From Deltaproteobacteria bacterium (GTDB lineage: Bacteria; Myxococcota_A; Polyangia; Polyangiales; Polyangiaceae): a stretch of 52,802 bases of DNA. Below, piece after piece: positions 43,477 to 52,734 of this stretch; the stretch's first letter is position 1, and each line of letters begins with the position of its first letter. Made by a program: the position numbers and the translations under genes. Location: NCBI GenBank assembly GCA_003235365.1, contig QJWJ01000124.1:1-52802 (forward strand), written 5' to 3'. The notes beneath the pieces are model-generated. The model saw only the letters and a program-made list of their open reading frames with translations. It was not told where the DNA came from and searched no databases.

Positions 43477-44142
43477 TCACAACACGCCGAAGACCCCCAC
43501 TCGGAAGCCAAACTCGAAGAACGAGGTCTCCGCGTCCGCGCTGGGCAGGTCGGAGTGCTCCGTGTGCGCCAAACCGAGGTCGAACGTCGGCCCCAGCATG
43601 AGCCCCCAGCTCGACGCGGGCATCAAGGTCAGCGGCAAGTCGAACGTCAACGCCACGTCGCTGCTCGAGTAGTGGAAGTCGAAGTCCTCGTCATCGGTCT
43701 TGAGGGATGCGTACGACACGCCCCATCGCGGCCACAGCCCCACCACGTCCGAAAACGCCATCGAGAAACCAACTCGGGGAGCGAGCACCACGTACGTCCA
43801 CGTCGTGCCATCCATCTCGTCCTCGTCCTCAACCTGGCTGTTGGAACCTTTGAAGCCAACCCCGATTCCACTGCCAAACGACAAGCCAAAAGGCAGGATG
43901 TAGTCGACGCCCAAACGGCTCACCGAGAACAGCCCTGCACCACTCGCGATCCCGAGTGAAAAGCCTGATTCTGTCGTAGTCGTCTCCGTTCCCGCTAGCT
44001 CTTGCGACTCACTGTTGTAGAAGAAGCCGAATCCCCGTTCTATTCCCAAGGCCAAACCGGACGCAGCCGGCTTGGCACTCGCAACAGCACTCGTCAACAC
44101 GCTCGCGACGACTATCACCCCGCTGGACCAGACTCTTCTCAT
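43477..44142 (-). CDS. Outer-membrane beta-barrel protein
   Basis: The ATG at 44142 follows GGGAGAGGCGA and gives 221 residues with a signal peptide (ends SAVASA-K). The mature protein has Gly-rich amphipathic strands (SGLALGIERGFGFFYN, LPFGLSFGSGIGVGFKG, WGLMLGPTFDLGLAH) and acidic turns (EDEDEMDG), ending in a C-terminal beta strand FGFRVGVFGVL. It is a small barrel without a recognised family. It is convergent with the O-methyltransferase gene and divergent from the FadL-like gene. Confidence 0.72.
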   Translation of the reverse strand: MRRVWSSGVIVVASVLTSAVASAKPAASGLALGIERGFGFFYNSESQELAGTETTTTESGFSLGIASGAGLFSVSRLGVDYILPFGLSFGSGIGVGFKGSNSQVEDEDEMDGTTWTYVVLAPRVGFSMAFSDVVGLWPRWGVSYASLKTDDEDFDFHYSSSDVALTFDLPLTLMPASSWGLMLGPTFDLGLAHTEHSDLPSADAETSFFEFGFRVGVFGVL

Positions 44143-44670
44143 TCGCCTCTCCCATCTGTGCGCAGGGCCGTCCTGCGTCCTCATGCATATACCAAGCACC
44201 CACGACCGGATGACACCGAAAAATGTGACCACACCGACCGACGTCGTTCGCCCCGCACTCTAATCAGCACGATTCGGACCGCGAGCCTCGACTTACGTTC
44301 AGCGACGTCGGATTATCAAGCTCCACCGCGGTATCGCGTCAGTCGCCGCAATCTAAATCTTCTCATGGCGACCATCAGAACAACCACGCACAGGCACAAC
44401 CGCGACCAACCGGAACTGTTGCGCGAGCGGCCGCAAGCACGACTGGTGAGCGGCGGCTACGACGACTGCGAACCCCGAGTGACCGCTGAAGCCGGCAGAG
44501 GCCCGTTTCCTGTACCCATGTCGACGAGTCGAGGCTTGACACTGTTGCCGACTCGCTTTGCATCTTCGTCTCAACGCGGTGACGCCCTCGGCGCAAGTCA
44601 CGCTCGTGTGACGCGGGCCGAGCTACGCCCTTTACAAGGTCGCTGGCGGTCGCTAGCAATCCTTCAGACC
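44143..44670. other. Divergent gap of about 530 nt, no gene seen
   Basis: The frame of the FadL-like gene is open back to 44002 but that part is Arg/Thr/Ser-rich with no signal-like start, so it is treated as non-coding. The stretch separates two outer-membrane protein genes on opposite strands. No repeats were recognised in it. Confidence 0.45.
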
Positions 44671-46065
44671 ATGTCGAATTCGCGCTGCGGGCCACATAGA
44701 AGTCGCCAGCGACGATCGCCAGCCCACATACTCGGTTGCGCGTTGACCGTCGCCGTGGCGGCGGTGGGTGCGCCGAGATCGGTCCGCGCCGGCAACCTGG
44801 ACAGCTACTACTTCGACGATACCGCTCCCCTGCAAGGCGGCGCGGTCACCGCAGACATCTCCACAGGTGGGGCGGTCTGGTACAACCCCGCGGGGTTGGC
44901 GGCGACCAACGCAACTCGGCTCGACGCCAGCGTCGCCGCCTACGGGATCCGCTTCGGAGCCCGCACCCAGGTCGAGGCGTCGTCACCGTCGGCCCGCATC
45001 GAGCGGCTCGAAATGATCGACTTGAACATCGTGCCCGCCGCCCTTTCCGCGGTGCGCGTCTGGGAACCGTTGAGCGTTGGCTTTGGAGTGTTCGTTCCGC
45101 AACAGCAGTCGACGGTGTTGCGAACGCGAGTCGTCCATGCATCGACCGCAGACGAGTCTCCGCCCCAGTTGGCCGTCGACGCCTACGGCCATTCGCAGAC
45201 CTACGCCGCGGGGCCGGCCGTCGCGATGACGTTGGATCCCCGGGTCCGGGTCGGTGTCGCGTTACTCGGCACGTACCGCAACGACCTATCGCTCACGGAT
45301 GGAGCGCTGCTGGTGAGTATTGGCGGCGAGAAAGCGGAGGTCGTGTCACACGACATGCTGGACTGGCAGCAGTTCGGTGTTCAGGCCGTCCTCGGCGTTC
45401 AACTGCTCCCAGCAAGGGCCTGGAAGTTGGGCTTCACGCTGCGTCTCCCATCGATGCGCATCTACGAGCTGCGGCAAGAGATCACTGTCGACTCGGTGGG
45501 GGCAACCGCCGCCAACGACGACGACGTGGTCACTCTCGACAGCGAGTTCGAGGAGTTCGATGGCTTCTCCCCCGCGATCGTCGGCCCGCCGCGCTTTCAC
45601 GCCGGGTTGGCCCACCAGCGCGGACGAAACCGCTTCGCGTTCGACGCCAGCTACCAGGCGCCGTTCAGCTCCGCCAATCCGCAAGTCGACTGGAAACCGA
45701 CGCTCAACGGTCGAATCGGGTGGCGTCACGACGTCGAAGGCGACGTGGCCGTCGGCGGTGGACTGTTCACCGATATGTCGCCGGAGCGCCGCCCGGGCGG
45801 GTCGTCGAATGCGCAGCTGGACTACTTCGGGCTTACCGTTTCCCTCCACCTCGGTACCCCCTATCGCCTGGTTGCGTCCGACCCACAGGAGCGTGCTCCT
45901 TCCACGTTCGTATTCGGCACGACGTTTGCGCTGAGCTATGCGCTCGGCATCGGTCGCGTCGAAGGCGCACGCATCGACCTGTCGACGATCGATCTCCACA
46001 GCACGACCGAGGACGCCGTCGCCCACGAACTGTTCCTGCACGTGGCATCCTCGTTGAGTGAATGA
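44671..46065 (+). CDS. FadL-like outer-membrane transporter
   Basis: The ATG at 44671 gives 464 residues with an Arg-rich n-region and hydrophobic signal (ALTVAVAAVGAPRSVRA). The mature part opens with GNLDSYYFDDTAPLQGGAVTA and AVWYNPAGLAATNATRLD, the N-terminal hatch pattern (NPAGLA) of FadL/toluene-transporter proteins. Later strands include RVGVALLGTYRNDLSL and WKLGFTLRLPSMR. Such barrels import hydrophobic molecules such as fatty acids and aromatics. It stands alone ahead of the SulP gene. Confidence 0.82.
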   Translation: MSNSRCGPHRSRQRRSPAHILGCALTVAVAAVGAPRSVRAGNLDSYYFDDTAPLQGGAVTADISTGGAVWYNPAGLAATNATRLDASVAAYGIRFGARTQVEASSPSARIERLEMIDLNIVPAALSAVRVWEPLSVGFGVFVPQQQSTVLRTRVVHASTADESPPQLAVDAYGHSQTYAAGPAVAMTLDPRVRVGVALLGTYRNDLSLTDGALLVSIGGEKAEVVSHDMLDWQQFGVQAVLGVQLLPARAWKLGFTLRLPSMRIYELRQEITVDSVGATAANDDDVVTLDSEFEEFDGFSPAIVGPPRFHAGLAHQRGRNRFAFDASYQAPFSSANPQVDWKPTLNGRIGWRHDVEGDVAVGGGLFTDMSPERRPGGSSNAQLDYFGLTVSLHLGTPYRLVASDPQERAPSTFVFGTTFALSYALGIGRVEGARIDLSTIDLHSTTEDAVAHELFLHVASSLSE

Positions 46066-46303
46066 CGCAAACGCGATCGATGGCTAGCCAGCCCCGGTTT
46101 CGGGTGTAACTGGAAGCGGCCAAACCACCGCGCAATTGATGCGGCTACACCTTGCAATACGCTGATGGATACGTAGGGTGCGCCTCCCTTTGGGACTTCC
46201 ACCGCGCGCAGCGCGGCGTGGTGCCTCGCACCCGAGCCCCGACCGACTCGACCGTTGCGCTTTGGTGAGCCGCCGTGCCGCCGCGGGCGCAGATGAACAC
46301 TTG

Positions 46304-47941
46304 ATGCTTCTCGCTACCCTGATCAACGCCCTTCGACCCGTCCGTGACCCACTGCTGAGACTCTTCGCTCCGCCGCCCCCGCTCGGTGGGGCTCCGCTGA
46401 TGATGCCGCATCGCGGACTGCGGTTCGACTCGCGGCAGGCCAGAGCCGACCTGCTCTCCGGATTGACCGTCGCGTTGGCCCTCGTGCCCGAAGCCGTCGC
46501 CTTTGCTTTCGTGTGCGGCGTGCCGCCTCTGGTTGGCCTCTACGCTGCCTTCATCATCTCGCTCATCACGTCAGTGTTCGGCGGACGGCCGGGCATGATA
46601 TCCGGAGCCACAGGCGCCGTGGCCGTCGTCGTCGTCAGTCTGGTTCAGAGCCACGGCATCGAGTACCTGTTCGCAACGGTCGTCCTGGCCGGCGTGCTGC
46701 AGGTGCTCGCGGGCCTCGCACGCCTGGGCAAGTTCATTCGCTTGGTACCGGAAGCCGTCATGTTCGGCTTCGTCAACGGACTGGCAATCGTCATCTTCTG
46801 GGCGCAGCGGGCGTCGTTTCAAACTGCACCCGCCGACGGCGCCGGAACCAGCCAGTGGATGCAAGGACCCGAGCTGGCGTGGATGCTGGGGCTCGTCGCC
46901 CTGACGATGGTGGTGATCTGGTTCGTCCCCAAGTGGACCAAAGCGTTCCCTGCGCCCCTCGCTGGGATCCTCACCGTCAGTCTGCTGGTGATCGGCTTCG
47001 GTTTGAATACTCGCACGGTCGGCGACTTGGCATCCATTGCCGGGGGCCTACCCAGCTTTCACCTGCCGCAGGTGCCGCTATCGCTGGAAACCCTGCGCAT
47101 CGTGTTCCCCTACGCACTGATCGTCGCATCGGTGGGCTTGATCGAATCACTGATGACGCTGCGCTTGCTCGACGAGCTGACGGAAACGCGCGGGCGCGGC
47201 AACAAGGAGTGCCTGGCCCTCGGCTCCGCCAACCTGCTGACGGGTTTGTTCGGCGGAATGGGCGGCTGTGCCATGATCGGTCAGAGTGTGATCAACCACA
47301 ACTCCGGGGGACGGGGACGCCTGTCTGGATTGTCCGCGTCGTTGTTCCTGTTGATGTTCATCTTGTTTGGCTCGAGCTTGATCGAGCAAATCCCGATCGC
47401 GGCACTGACCGGCGTGATGTTCATGGTCGTCATCGGAACGTTCGAGTGGTCCAGCTTTCGTGTGATGCGGCGAGTGCCCCGCGCCGACGCCTTCGTTATC
47501 GTATTGGTCTCGACGGTCACCGTGTTGTTCGATTTGGCGATCGCCGTCGCCGTCGGCGTCATCGCCTGTGCGCTGGTGTTCGCTTGGCAAAAGTCGCAGC
47601 ACATTTCCGTGTCGACCTCGACCGATGCTCGAGGCGCCAAGATCTACCGTTTGAACGGACCGCTCTTCTTCGCATCGATCTCGAGCTTTCACGAGCTGTT
47701 CACTCCAGCGCAAGATCCTCGAGAAGTGATCGTCGATTTTGCCGACTCTCGGGTACACGGGCACGCCGCACTCGACGCCATCGACAAGCTCGCCGAACGC
47801 TACTCGAAGGTCGGCAAGCGCCTACGCCTCGTTCACCTCAGTCGCGATTGCCAGCAGTTGCTCGACAAGGCGGGTGATCTGGTCAGTGTCGACGTCCAGC
47901 GCGATCCGCACTACCGACTGGCGGTCGACGAGCTAGCCTAA
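46304..47941 (+). CDS. SulP-family anion transporter with STAS domain
   Basis: The ATG at 46304 is chosen because the in-frame sequence upstream is Arg/Pro-rich. The 545-residue protein has 10-14 membrane helices with the SulP signatures ADLLSGLTVALALVPEAVAFAF, GRPGMISGATGAVAVVVVSL and GGMGGCAMIGQSVIN, followed by a C-terminal STAS domain (residues about 435-545; YRLNGPLFFASISSF and REVIVDFADSRVHGHAALDAI). Family members move sulfate, bicarbonate or other anions. A repeated hairpin element begins right after its stop. Confidence 0.9.
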   Translation: MLLATLINALRPVRDPLLRLFAPPPPLGGAPLMMPHRGLRFDSRQARADLLSGLTVALALVPEAVAFAFVCGVPPLVGLYAAFIISLITSVFGGRPGMISGATGAVAVVVVSLVQSHGIEYLFATVVLAGVLQVLAGLARLGKFIRLVPEAVMFGFVNGLAIVIFWAQRASFQTAPADGAGTSQWMQGPELAWMLGLVALTMVVIWFVPKWTKAFPAPLAGILTVSLLVIGFGLNTRTVGDLASIAGGLPSFHLPQVPLSLETLRIVFPYALIVASVGLIESLMTLRLLDELTETRGRGNKECLALGSANLLTGLFGGMGGCAMIGQSVINHNSGGRGRLSGLSASLFLLMFILFGSSLIEQIPIAALTGVMFMVVIGTFEWSSFRVMRRVPRADAFVIVLVSTVTVLFDLAIAVAVGVIACALVFAWQKSQHISVSTSTDARGAKIYRLNGPLFFASISSFHELFTPAQDPREVIVDFADSRVHGHAALDAIDKLAERYSKVGKRLRLVHLSRDCQQLLDKAGDLVSVDVQRDPHYRLAVDELA

Positions 47942-48065
47942 ATGAGCGTTTGCCATTCGCTGACGCTCATTCGCCGCGCCTGACGAGCAACGCGGCACCG
48001 GCAACAGAGAATGGAGCCGTGAAAGCGACTGCACCTAGGGACGGTTTTCCGGCCCTCACCCAACG
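47941..48065 (+). repeat. Two-copy intergenic hairpin element, copy B
   Basis: The 31-nt hairpin (47941-47950 paired with 47962-47971) starts in the last base of the SulP stop codon. The 16-nt core (48001-48016) and the 13-nt core (48053-48065) are identical to copy A at 4529-4628 and keep the same 36-nt spacing. The hairpin-to-core gap is 25 nt longer than in copy A. Stem position 7/25 is C-G here and A-T in copy A, a compensatory change. Confidence 0.7.
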
Positions 48066-48304
48066 TGGGATGACTTCGGGAAATCCCCGCACGGCACCCT
48101 CGGTATTTCGAAGCACCGAAGATCCGGCGCACAGCTAGAACTTTCTCTCGGCGTCGGACAGCTCGTGGTTCACCTCCAGCACACTCGGCTCGTCCATTGC
48201 CCGATCGAGGCGCAGCGGCGGCGTTTGCGCTAGATTCTGGCGTCCCGACGTGGCAGCGGGGCATGGCCTCGAGGGCAGTGCTTCGGGGCGCTGGAGAATA
48301 CGCG
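48066..48304. other. Rest of the SulP-lipoprotein gap
   Basis: With the repeat element this makes a gap of about 360 nt. The frame of the next gene is open from 48197 but the better start is at 48305. No further gene or structured signal was seen. Confidence 0.4.
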
Positions 48305-50119
48305 ATGTTCAGAGTTTTCGGCGAGCCGGCATTCCCCTGGTCCCTCCCGTTGCTGGCGCTGTACGCCGCGGCGTGCTCGTCGAACTCGGACCCCACGGGT
48401 AAGTCGGGCAGTGGGCATGCTTCCGAAAGCGACGCTGGTGACACACCCGCTGTTGACAACGGCCCCGTGCTGGGCGGCGGGGGCGCATCGACGGTCGACA
48501 CGCCGAGCTCTCAGCGAGACGCCAGCGCCCCGGGAGTAGGAACAACGGGCACGGGCGGGGCTCCGTCTGACTTGCCCGATCGCCCATCGCCCGAAAGCTC
48601 CACTGCCACCCCCCACGAGGCTTCGCCGACCGATGACCCGCCGTCGCCCGCGGCTTCCAGCACGGCTCCGGCACCCGACGGCTCGACGGCTCCGAACACG
48701 CTTGGCGAGTGCAGCAGCAACGTGCAGATCAACACGGGGGTCCTCAGTGGCAGCATCACGGTCGGAGGTGCACAGGCCAGTGCCGACTATGGGCGCCTGA
48801 CGTTGACACGCGGCGCCGACGTCATCGAGCTCGCCGGCACCTCGGCGCACGAATTCTCTCGTCGGCTCGTCGTGGGCACCTACGACGTATTGCACACCCG
48901 AAACGGTGAAACGTCGGTGGTCGAGTCGGGTCTCGAGATAACGGCCGCCGGCACCCACGTCGACATCGACCTCCCCAACCCGACGATCTTGGTGCCCGAA
49001 CCAAGCAACGCCTCAACCCTTGGTGTAACGTTCAGCGGCGACGTCACCGTGAACGGTGAAGAGCCGCCACCCGTGTCAGGCACCGGGCTGAACATCTTCC
49101 TGCGACGAGAGGGTGGCGATTGGCGATCCATCGAAACGCTGAACGGGACGAGCTTCTACGGCACGGTTACCGCGGGAACCTATGACGTCGCGATGTACGG
49201 CGCGGCAAAAGAGCTGCAAGGCTGGTTACCCGAGAACGGGGACATCACCGTCGTCCTGACGGACCTGGTCGTCCCCCAAGAGGGGTTGACCGGCTTCGTC
49301 CTCGACATCCCGGCTGCCACCGTCAGCGGCAAGGTAACCCTGAACGGGGCCGACGCTGGTTCGTTCGGCACGTTCACCCTGCAAAGCGAAACCCTCGGCC
49401 CCGTGGTGCTTCAACCGAACGCGAGCGGCAACTATTCACACCTCGTGGTGCCGGGCGAATACGAGCTTCTCTACCGCGGCAAACCGACTGGACCTGGCCC
49501 ACGCAACGGCCAGCGACTGCAAGCCGGCGTTCAGGTCTCCTCCACGGGGCTCGCCGGCTTCGACATCGACGTCGATGCCGTCGCCTTGTCGGGAACTCTC
49601 ACCGTCGATGGCTCCCCGCCAGCGTCGGAGCGCGACCTGCTGCGCTTCGAGCCGGTAACCCAAGACGGAACCGTGCTCGAGAACGGGGCCGCCTCGGTGA
49701 TGCCAGGCGCCGACGGCCGCTTCGAGCTCGAGGTCACCCCGGGCAAGTACGACGTGTTCCTGAATCTCTCCGGCGTTTCGCTCGACTCGGCACTGCCGCA
49801 GAACGTGCGCGCCCCGCTCGCGAAAGGCATAGAAGTAGTCTCTGGTGAACCCTCGACCTTGAACCTCGACATTCCGACGGGCGGCGTCAACGTCGCGCTC
49901 ACCCTCGATGGCACCCCCATCCGCAGCCTCAACGGCTGGGGCGAGTTGGGGCTTCGATCGCCCGAACACGGCAGCGTCGCGCTCCAACTGACCGAAGACG
50001 GCCAGTACGTCGCTCACGCCATCAAAGGCACCTACGACGTCATCTACTCGTCCACCGGCGCCTTCGACGGCCTGCCCGAAAACGGCGACGTCGTGATCGG
50101 CTGCGTGACAGTCGAGTGA
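48305..50119 (+). CDS. Lipoprotein with about five repeated beta modules
   Basis: The ATG at 48305 lies 9 nt after GGAG and gives 604 residues with a lipobox (YAAAC). A long Ser/Thr/Pro/Asp/Gly linker (about 25-130) precedes about five modules of roughly 95 residues. Each ends in a conserved strand of the type GTYDVLHTRNGE, GTYDVAMYGAAK, GEYELLYRGKP, GKYDVFLNLSG and GTYDVIYSSTG, with GTLTVDGSPP-like strands between. These look like carboxypeptidase-regulatory or Ig-like beta-sandwiches. It is likely a cell-surface or secreted structural protein. Confidence 0.8.
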   Translation: MFRVFGEPAFPWSLPLLALYAAACSSNSDPTGKSGSGHASESDAGDTPAVDNGPVLGGGGASTVDTPSSQRDASAPGVGTTGTGGAPSDLPDRPSPESSTATPHEASPTDDPPSPAASSTAPAPDGSTAPNTLGECSSNVQINTGVLSGSITVGGAQASADYGRLTLTRGADVIELAGTSAHEFSRRLVVGTYDVLHTRNGETSVVESGLEITAAGTHVDIDLPNPTILVPEPSNASTLGVTFSGDVTVNGEEPPPVSGTGLNIFLRREGGDWRSIETLNGTSFYGTVTAGTYDVAMYGAAKELQGWLPENGDITVVLTDLVVPQEGLTGFVLDIPAATVSGKVTLNGADAGSFGTFTLQSETLGPVVLQPNASGNYSHLVVPGEYELLYRGKPTGPGPRNGQRLQAGVQVSSTGLAGFDIDVDAVALSGTLTVDGSPPASERDLLRFEPVTQDGTVLENGAASVMPGADGRFELEVTPGKYDVFLNLSGVSLDSALPQNVRAPLAKGIEVVSGEPSTLNLDIPTGGVNVALTLDGTPIRSLNGWGELGLRSPEHGSVALQLTEDGQYVAHAIKGTYDVIYSSTGAFDGLPENGDVVIGCVTVE

Positions 50120-50185
50120 GCGAAGCAATCACGCGTCGCCCAACAGACGAACCCGTTGGCGTCACAGCACAGCTGATGTCCCCGT

Positions 50186-51397
50186 TCAGCTCCCACGTTG
50201 TCGGGCAAGCTCCTTGACGAAGCGAGCCAAGGCGCGCGCCTGTTCGACGTCGAGGGCATGACCAAAGGCCGGCATCTTGGTTCCCGGTTTGATGGATTGA
50301 GGATCCCTGATCCAAGCGGCCACGTCGTCGTCCGATTTGTCGAGGGCGCCCACAATCTCCCCGCGATACGGCCCGCCCTCGCCGTGGCACGCCGCACAAC
50401 CCAAGTTGACGAACAACGTCTCAGGAGGATCGCCTGAGTGTGCTCGTTCGAGCGGGTGCCCCCCCGGACGGTTTTGCCGCTTGACCTTGTCGACAGTTCT
50501 CAAGAACAAATAGAGAGCCTCGGCGTCGATGCGGTCGAGGCCCGAGAACAGCGGCATCGGCTTGCGTACCAGGTAGCCGTCCGGGGTGACGCCACGGGTG
50601 ATGGCGTCCGCGAAGTCGTCGACGCTGAAGCGACCAATCCCGGTTTCTTCGTCAGGCGTGATGTTCTTGGACCAGATCTTGGTGCCCGTCGGATCGGTCA
50701 ACTCGAATCCTCCGGCAAATGCCTCGGGGTCGTCCATCTTGGCGCTGCCGAATCCGGCGGTGTGGCAACCAGCACAGTCCAAGACGTTTGCCATGTAGCG
50801 CCCATACTCGACACTGGCCTCCTTGACCGGCGTGGGAACGCCGACGGCCGGACCGTCCACGTTCACTCCGCCCACTGAGGCAATCAGCAACGTTCCCACG
50901 ACGGACAGCTGGGTGCGAGGCTGCACTTGCCCACCGGGAGCCAGTTGCGGCGGCTGTGTCCGGATGAAGCCGAGCAGCGCCGCAACGTCGGCGTCTCCCA
51001 GTTTGCCAAAGGCGCTCATCGCCGGCGAGAAGCGCCCATCAGCAAGCACTCCGTAGCGCAGCACCCGCGCGATCTCGGCGTCGCTACGCCGGTGCACGCC
51101 CGTTTCGGGGTGAGCCAGGTTCGCCGAGTAGAATGTGCCCAAGAACGCGGGCACTTCATCGAGGACCCTACCCGTTGCGCGCCCATCGTTGCCCCCGTGG
51201 CATTCGATGCACAGGGTTTCGAAGAGCATCTTTCCGCGTGCGACGGCCTGTGCCGAGTGGTCAGCGACGATGATCGGCTTCTGGACGTCCGCGTAGCTAC
51301 GTCCCAACACCCAATACGAGCGGCCAATCCACGCCGCGACCACGACGAGCATTCCGGCCAACGCCGACCCCACAAACCTCCAAGTCCTGATCCTCAT
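50186..51397 (-). CDS. Membrane-anchored trihaem cytochrome c
   Basis: The ATG at 51397 gives 403 residues with one N-terminal membrane helix (FVGSALAGMLVVVAAWIG) and three CXXCH sites at 63 (CIECH), 208 (CAGCH) and 334 (CAACH). Three cytochrome c folds follow one another, each with a distal Met candidate, for example PAMSAFGKL, RKPMPLFSGL and GTKMPAFGHAL. This is the layout of the cytochrome subunits of membrane-bound alcohol, gluconate or aldehyde dehydrogenases, but no such dehydrogenase gene is next to it. An in-frame extension to 51583 is unlikely. Confidence 0.85.
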   Translation of the reverse strand: MRIRTWRFVGSALAGMLVVVAAWIGRSYWVLGRSYADVQKPIIVADHSAQAVARGKMLFETLCIECHGGNDGRATGRVLDEVPAFLGTFYSANLAHPETGVHRRSDAEIARVLRYGVLADGRFSPAMSAFGKLGDADVAALLGFIRTQPPQLAPGGQVQPRTQLSVVGTLLIASVGGVNVDGPAVGVPTPVKEASVEYGRYMANVLDCAGCHTAGFGSAKMDDPEAFAGGFELTDPTGTKIWSKNITPDEETGIGRFSVDDFADAITRGVTPDGYLVRKPMPLFSGLDRIDAEALYLFLRTVDKVKRQNRPGGHPLERAHSGDPPETLFVNLGCAACHGEGGPYRGEIVGALDKSDDDVAAWIRDPQSIKPGTKMPAFGHALDVEQARALARFVKELARQRGS

Positions 51398-51471
51398 GCA
51401 CCAACCAGTGGAGCGAGGACCGCCCGCGTGACACGCGCGACTGAGAATGATCGCCCGGCTCGGGGTGAGGC

Positions 51472-52023
51472 TCAGGCGACGGGAAGTTCTGCAAGCAGCC
51501 GGCGCCCGCTGGGCTCGATGGACCACACCCGCGTGGAGCGGCGCGTCGACGAGGCCACACGGGCCAGCTCGGCTTCGCAGCACGCATAAAAAGCACCGGC
51601 TTCCGCGTCGAAGGCGACGTCAGGCATGCGCTTGACGGTGCGGCCGTCCTCAGCGACGACCTCGACCTCGACCTCGGTGACGTCTCGGAGATCGAGCGGC
51701 ACTTTGGTGACCAATACCTCGGCATCAGCGGGGATTTCGAACTGGCCGAGTGTCTGCGGGTCGTATTCCAAGAACGCGACCGAAAGTTTGGAAGCGAGCA
51801 GTTGGTCCACCTCCGCGCGAGTCAAGTACAGGTTGAGCGTCCCCCGTTCGCCCAAGGACCGAACCGTCGCCGCGACACGTGATCGGAACTGCAGCTCAGG
51901 AGCCTGCCCTGCCAAGGCACGTTGGAACAGGTCCAGCTCGTAGTCCTCAGCTTGCTCCTCGGGTTGATGCCCGCGCACGTAGTCTTCGAGCTGAGCCAAG
52001 GAGGCTTCGAAGGCGTCCTTCAT
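51472..52023 (-). CDS. Unknown protein coupled to the sigma factor
   Basis: The 183-residue protein begins at an ATG overlapping the sigma factor stop (ATGA, 52020-52023). It has no membrane helix and no zinc-binding HXXXCXXC motif, so it is not a classic transmembrane anti-sigma factor. It starts with an acidic helical region (FEASLAQLEDYVRGHQPEEQAED) and has a beta-rich centre (LVTKVPLDLRDVTEVEVEVVAEDG) and two adjacent cysteines (FYACCEAEL). The coupling suggests it regulates or is regulated with the sigma factor. Confidence 0.7.
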   Translation of the reverse strand: MKDAFEASLAQLEDYVRGHQPEEQAEDYELDLFQRALAGQAPELQFRSRVAATVRSLGERGTLNLYLTRAEVDQLLASKLSVAFLEYDPQTLGQFEIPADAEVLVTKVPLDLRDVTEVEVEVVAEDGRTVKRMPDVAFDAEAGAFYACCEAELARVASSTRRSTRVWSIEPSGRRLLAELPVA

Positions 52024-52601
52024 GGCTGCACCCAGGAGATGGGCTTGTCCAAACAGTCGCGCAGGGCCACCAACCCGCGGCGCCGGATGGTGCGCACGTT
52101 GGCCTCACTGATCGACAGTGCCTGCGCGATGTCAGCGTCCGTATCCTCTTTACAAAACGTCGCGCTGATCACCTGGCGCGCGCGCGACCGGAGCTGGGAA
52201 TAGCAGTCCTCGAGGTGTTCGCGCCGCACCTGGAGTGTGCTGTCCCAGGCAGCCAGATCGGCGTCCGTCACCCCGAAACGATCCATCAAGTTTCTGCGCC
52301 GCTCGTCGGTGCGGGCTCGATCGCGCGCCAGGTTGCGACATACGCCCAGCGCAAACGCCGACAACCGCGCGGGGTCATCGACGCGCCCGGCGCGCATCGC
52401 CTCAATCAACACGAGCAGCACGTCGTGAGCAAAGTCGTCGACGGAGCTGGGCCGCAGGCGGCGCTGGGCAAACGCACGCACCGCGGGCAGCAAGCGTTGG
52501 CAGACCTCACGCTCCGCCTCCCGATCGCCCGCCAACGCCCGAAGCGCGAGGACATCCTCATCCGACGGCGCGGTGGCAAGGGCAACCATGACCAGATTCA
52601 T
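52020..52601 (-). CDS. ECF-type sigma-70 factor
   Basis: Read from ATG 52601 (alternatives at 52613 and 52589), the product of about 193 residues has region 2 (LLPAVRAFAQRRLRPSSVDDFAHDVLLVLIEAM, with DDFAHDVLL) and region 4 (YSQLRSRARQVISATFCKEDTDADIAQALSISEANVRTIRRRGLVAL), a typical helix-turn-helix. ECF factors direct RNA polymerase to stress or envelope genes. It overlaps the downstream gene by 4 nt. Its targets cannot be told from this window. Confidence 0.88.
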   Translation of the reverse strand: MNLVMVALATAPSDEDVLALRALAGDREAEREVCQRLLPAVRAFAQRRLRPSSVDDFAHDVLLVLIEAMRAGRVDDPARLSAFALGVCRNLARDRARTDERRRNLMDRFGVTDADLAAWDSTLQVRREHLEDCYSQLRSRARQVISATFCKEDTDADIAQALSISEANVRTIRRRGLVALRDCLDKPISWVQP

Positions 52602-52734
52602 ACTGCGCCCCAAGGTTGCCGTCCACTGGCCCGCGCAATTCGACGGCGAGTACGACGACGGGTGTCACGTCCCGCCCCCTCGCACCACTGGGGAATCCAA
52701 GTGGCGGGCAGCGCGCCCGCCCGGAGAAACAGCC

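Noticed and set aside
44002..44670. Long N-terminal extension of the FadL-like frame
   Set aside because: Overlaps the divergent beta-barrel start and lacks a signal-like start; the ATG at 44671 fits the family.
46513..47877. 454-codon frame overlapping the SulP gene
   Set aside because: Arg-rich translation in a shifted frame; SulP and STAS motifs lie in the other frame.
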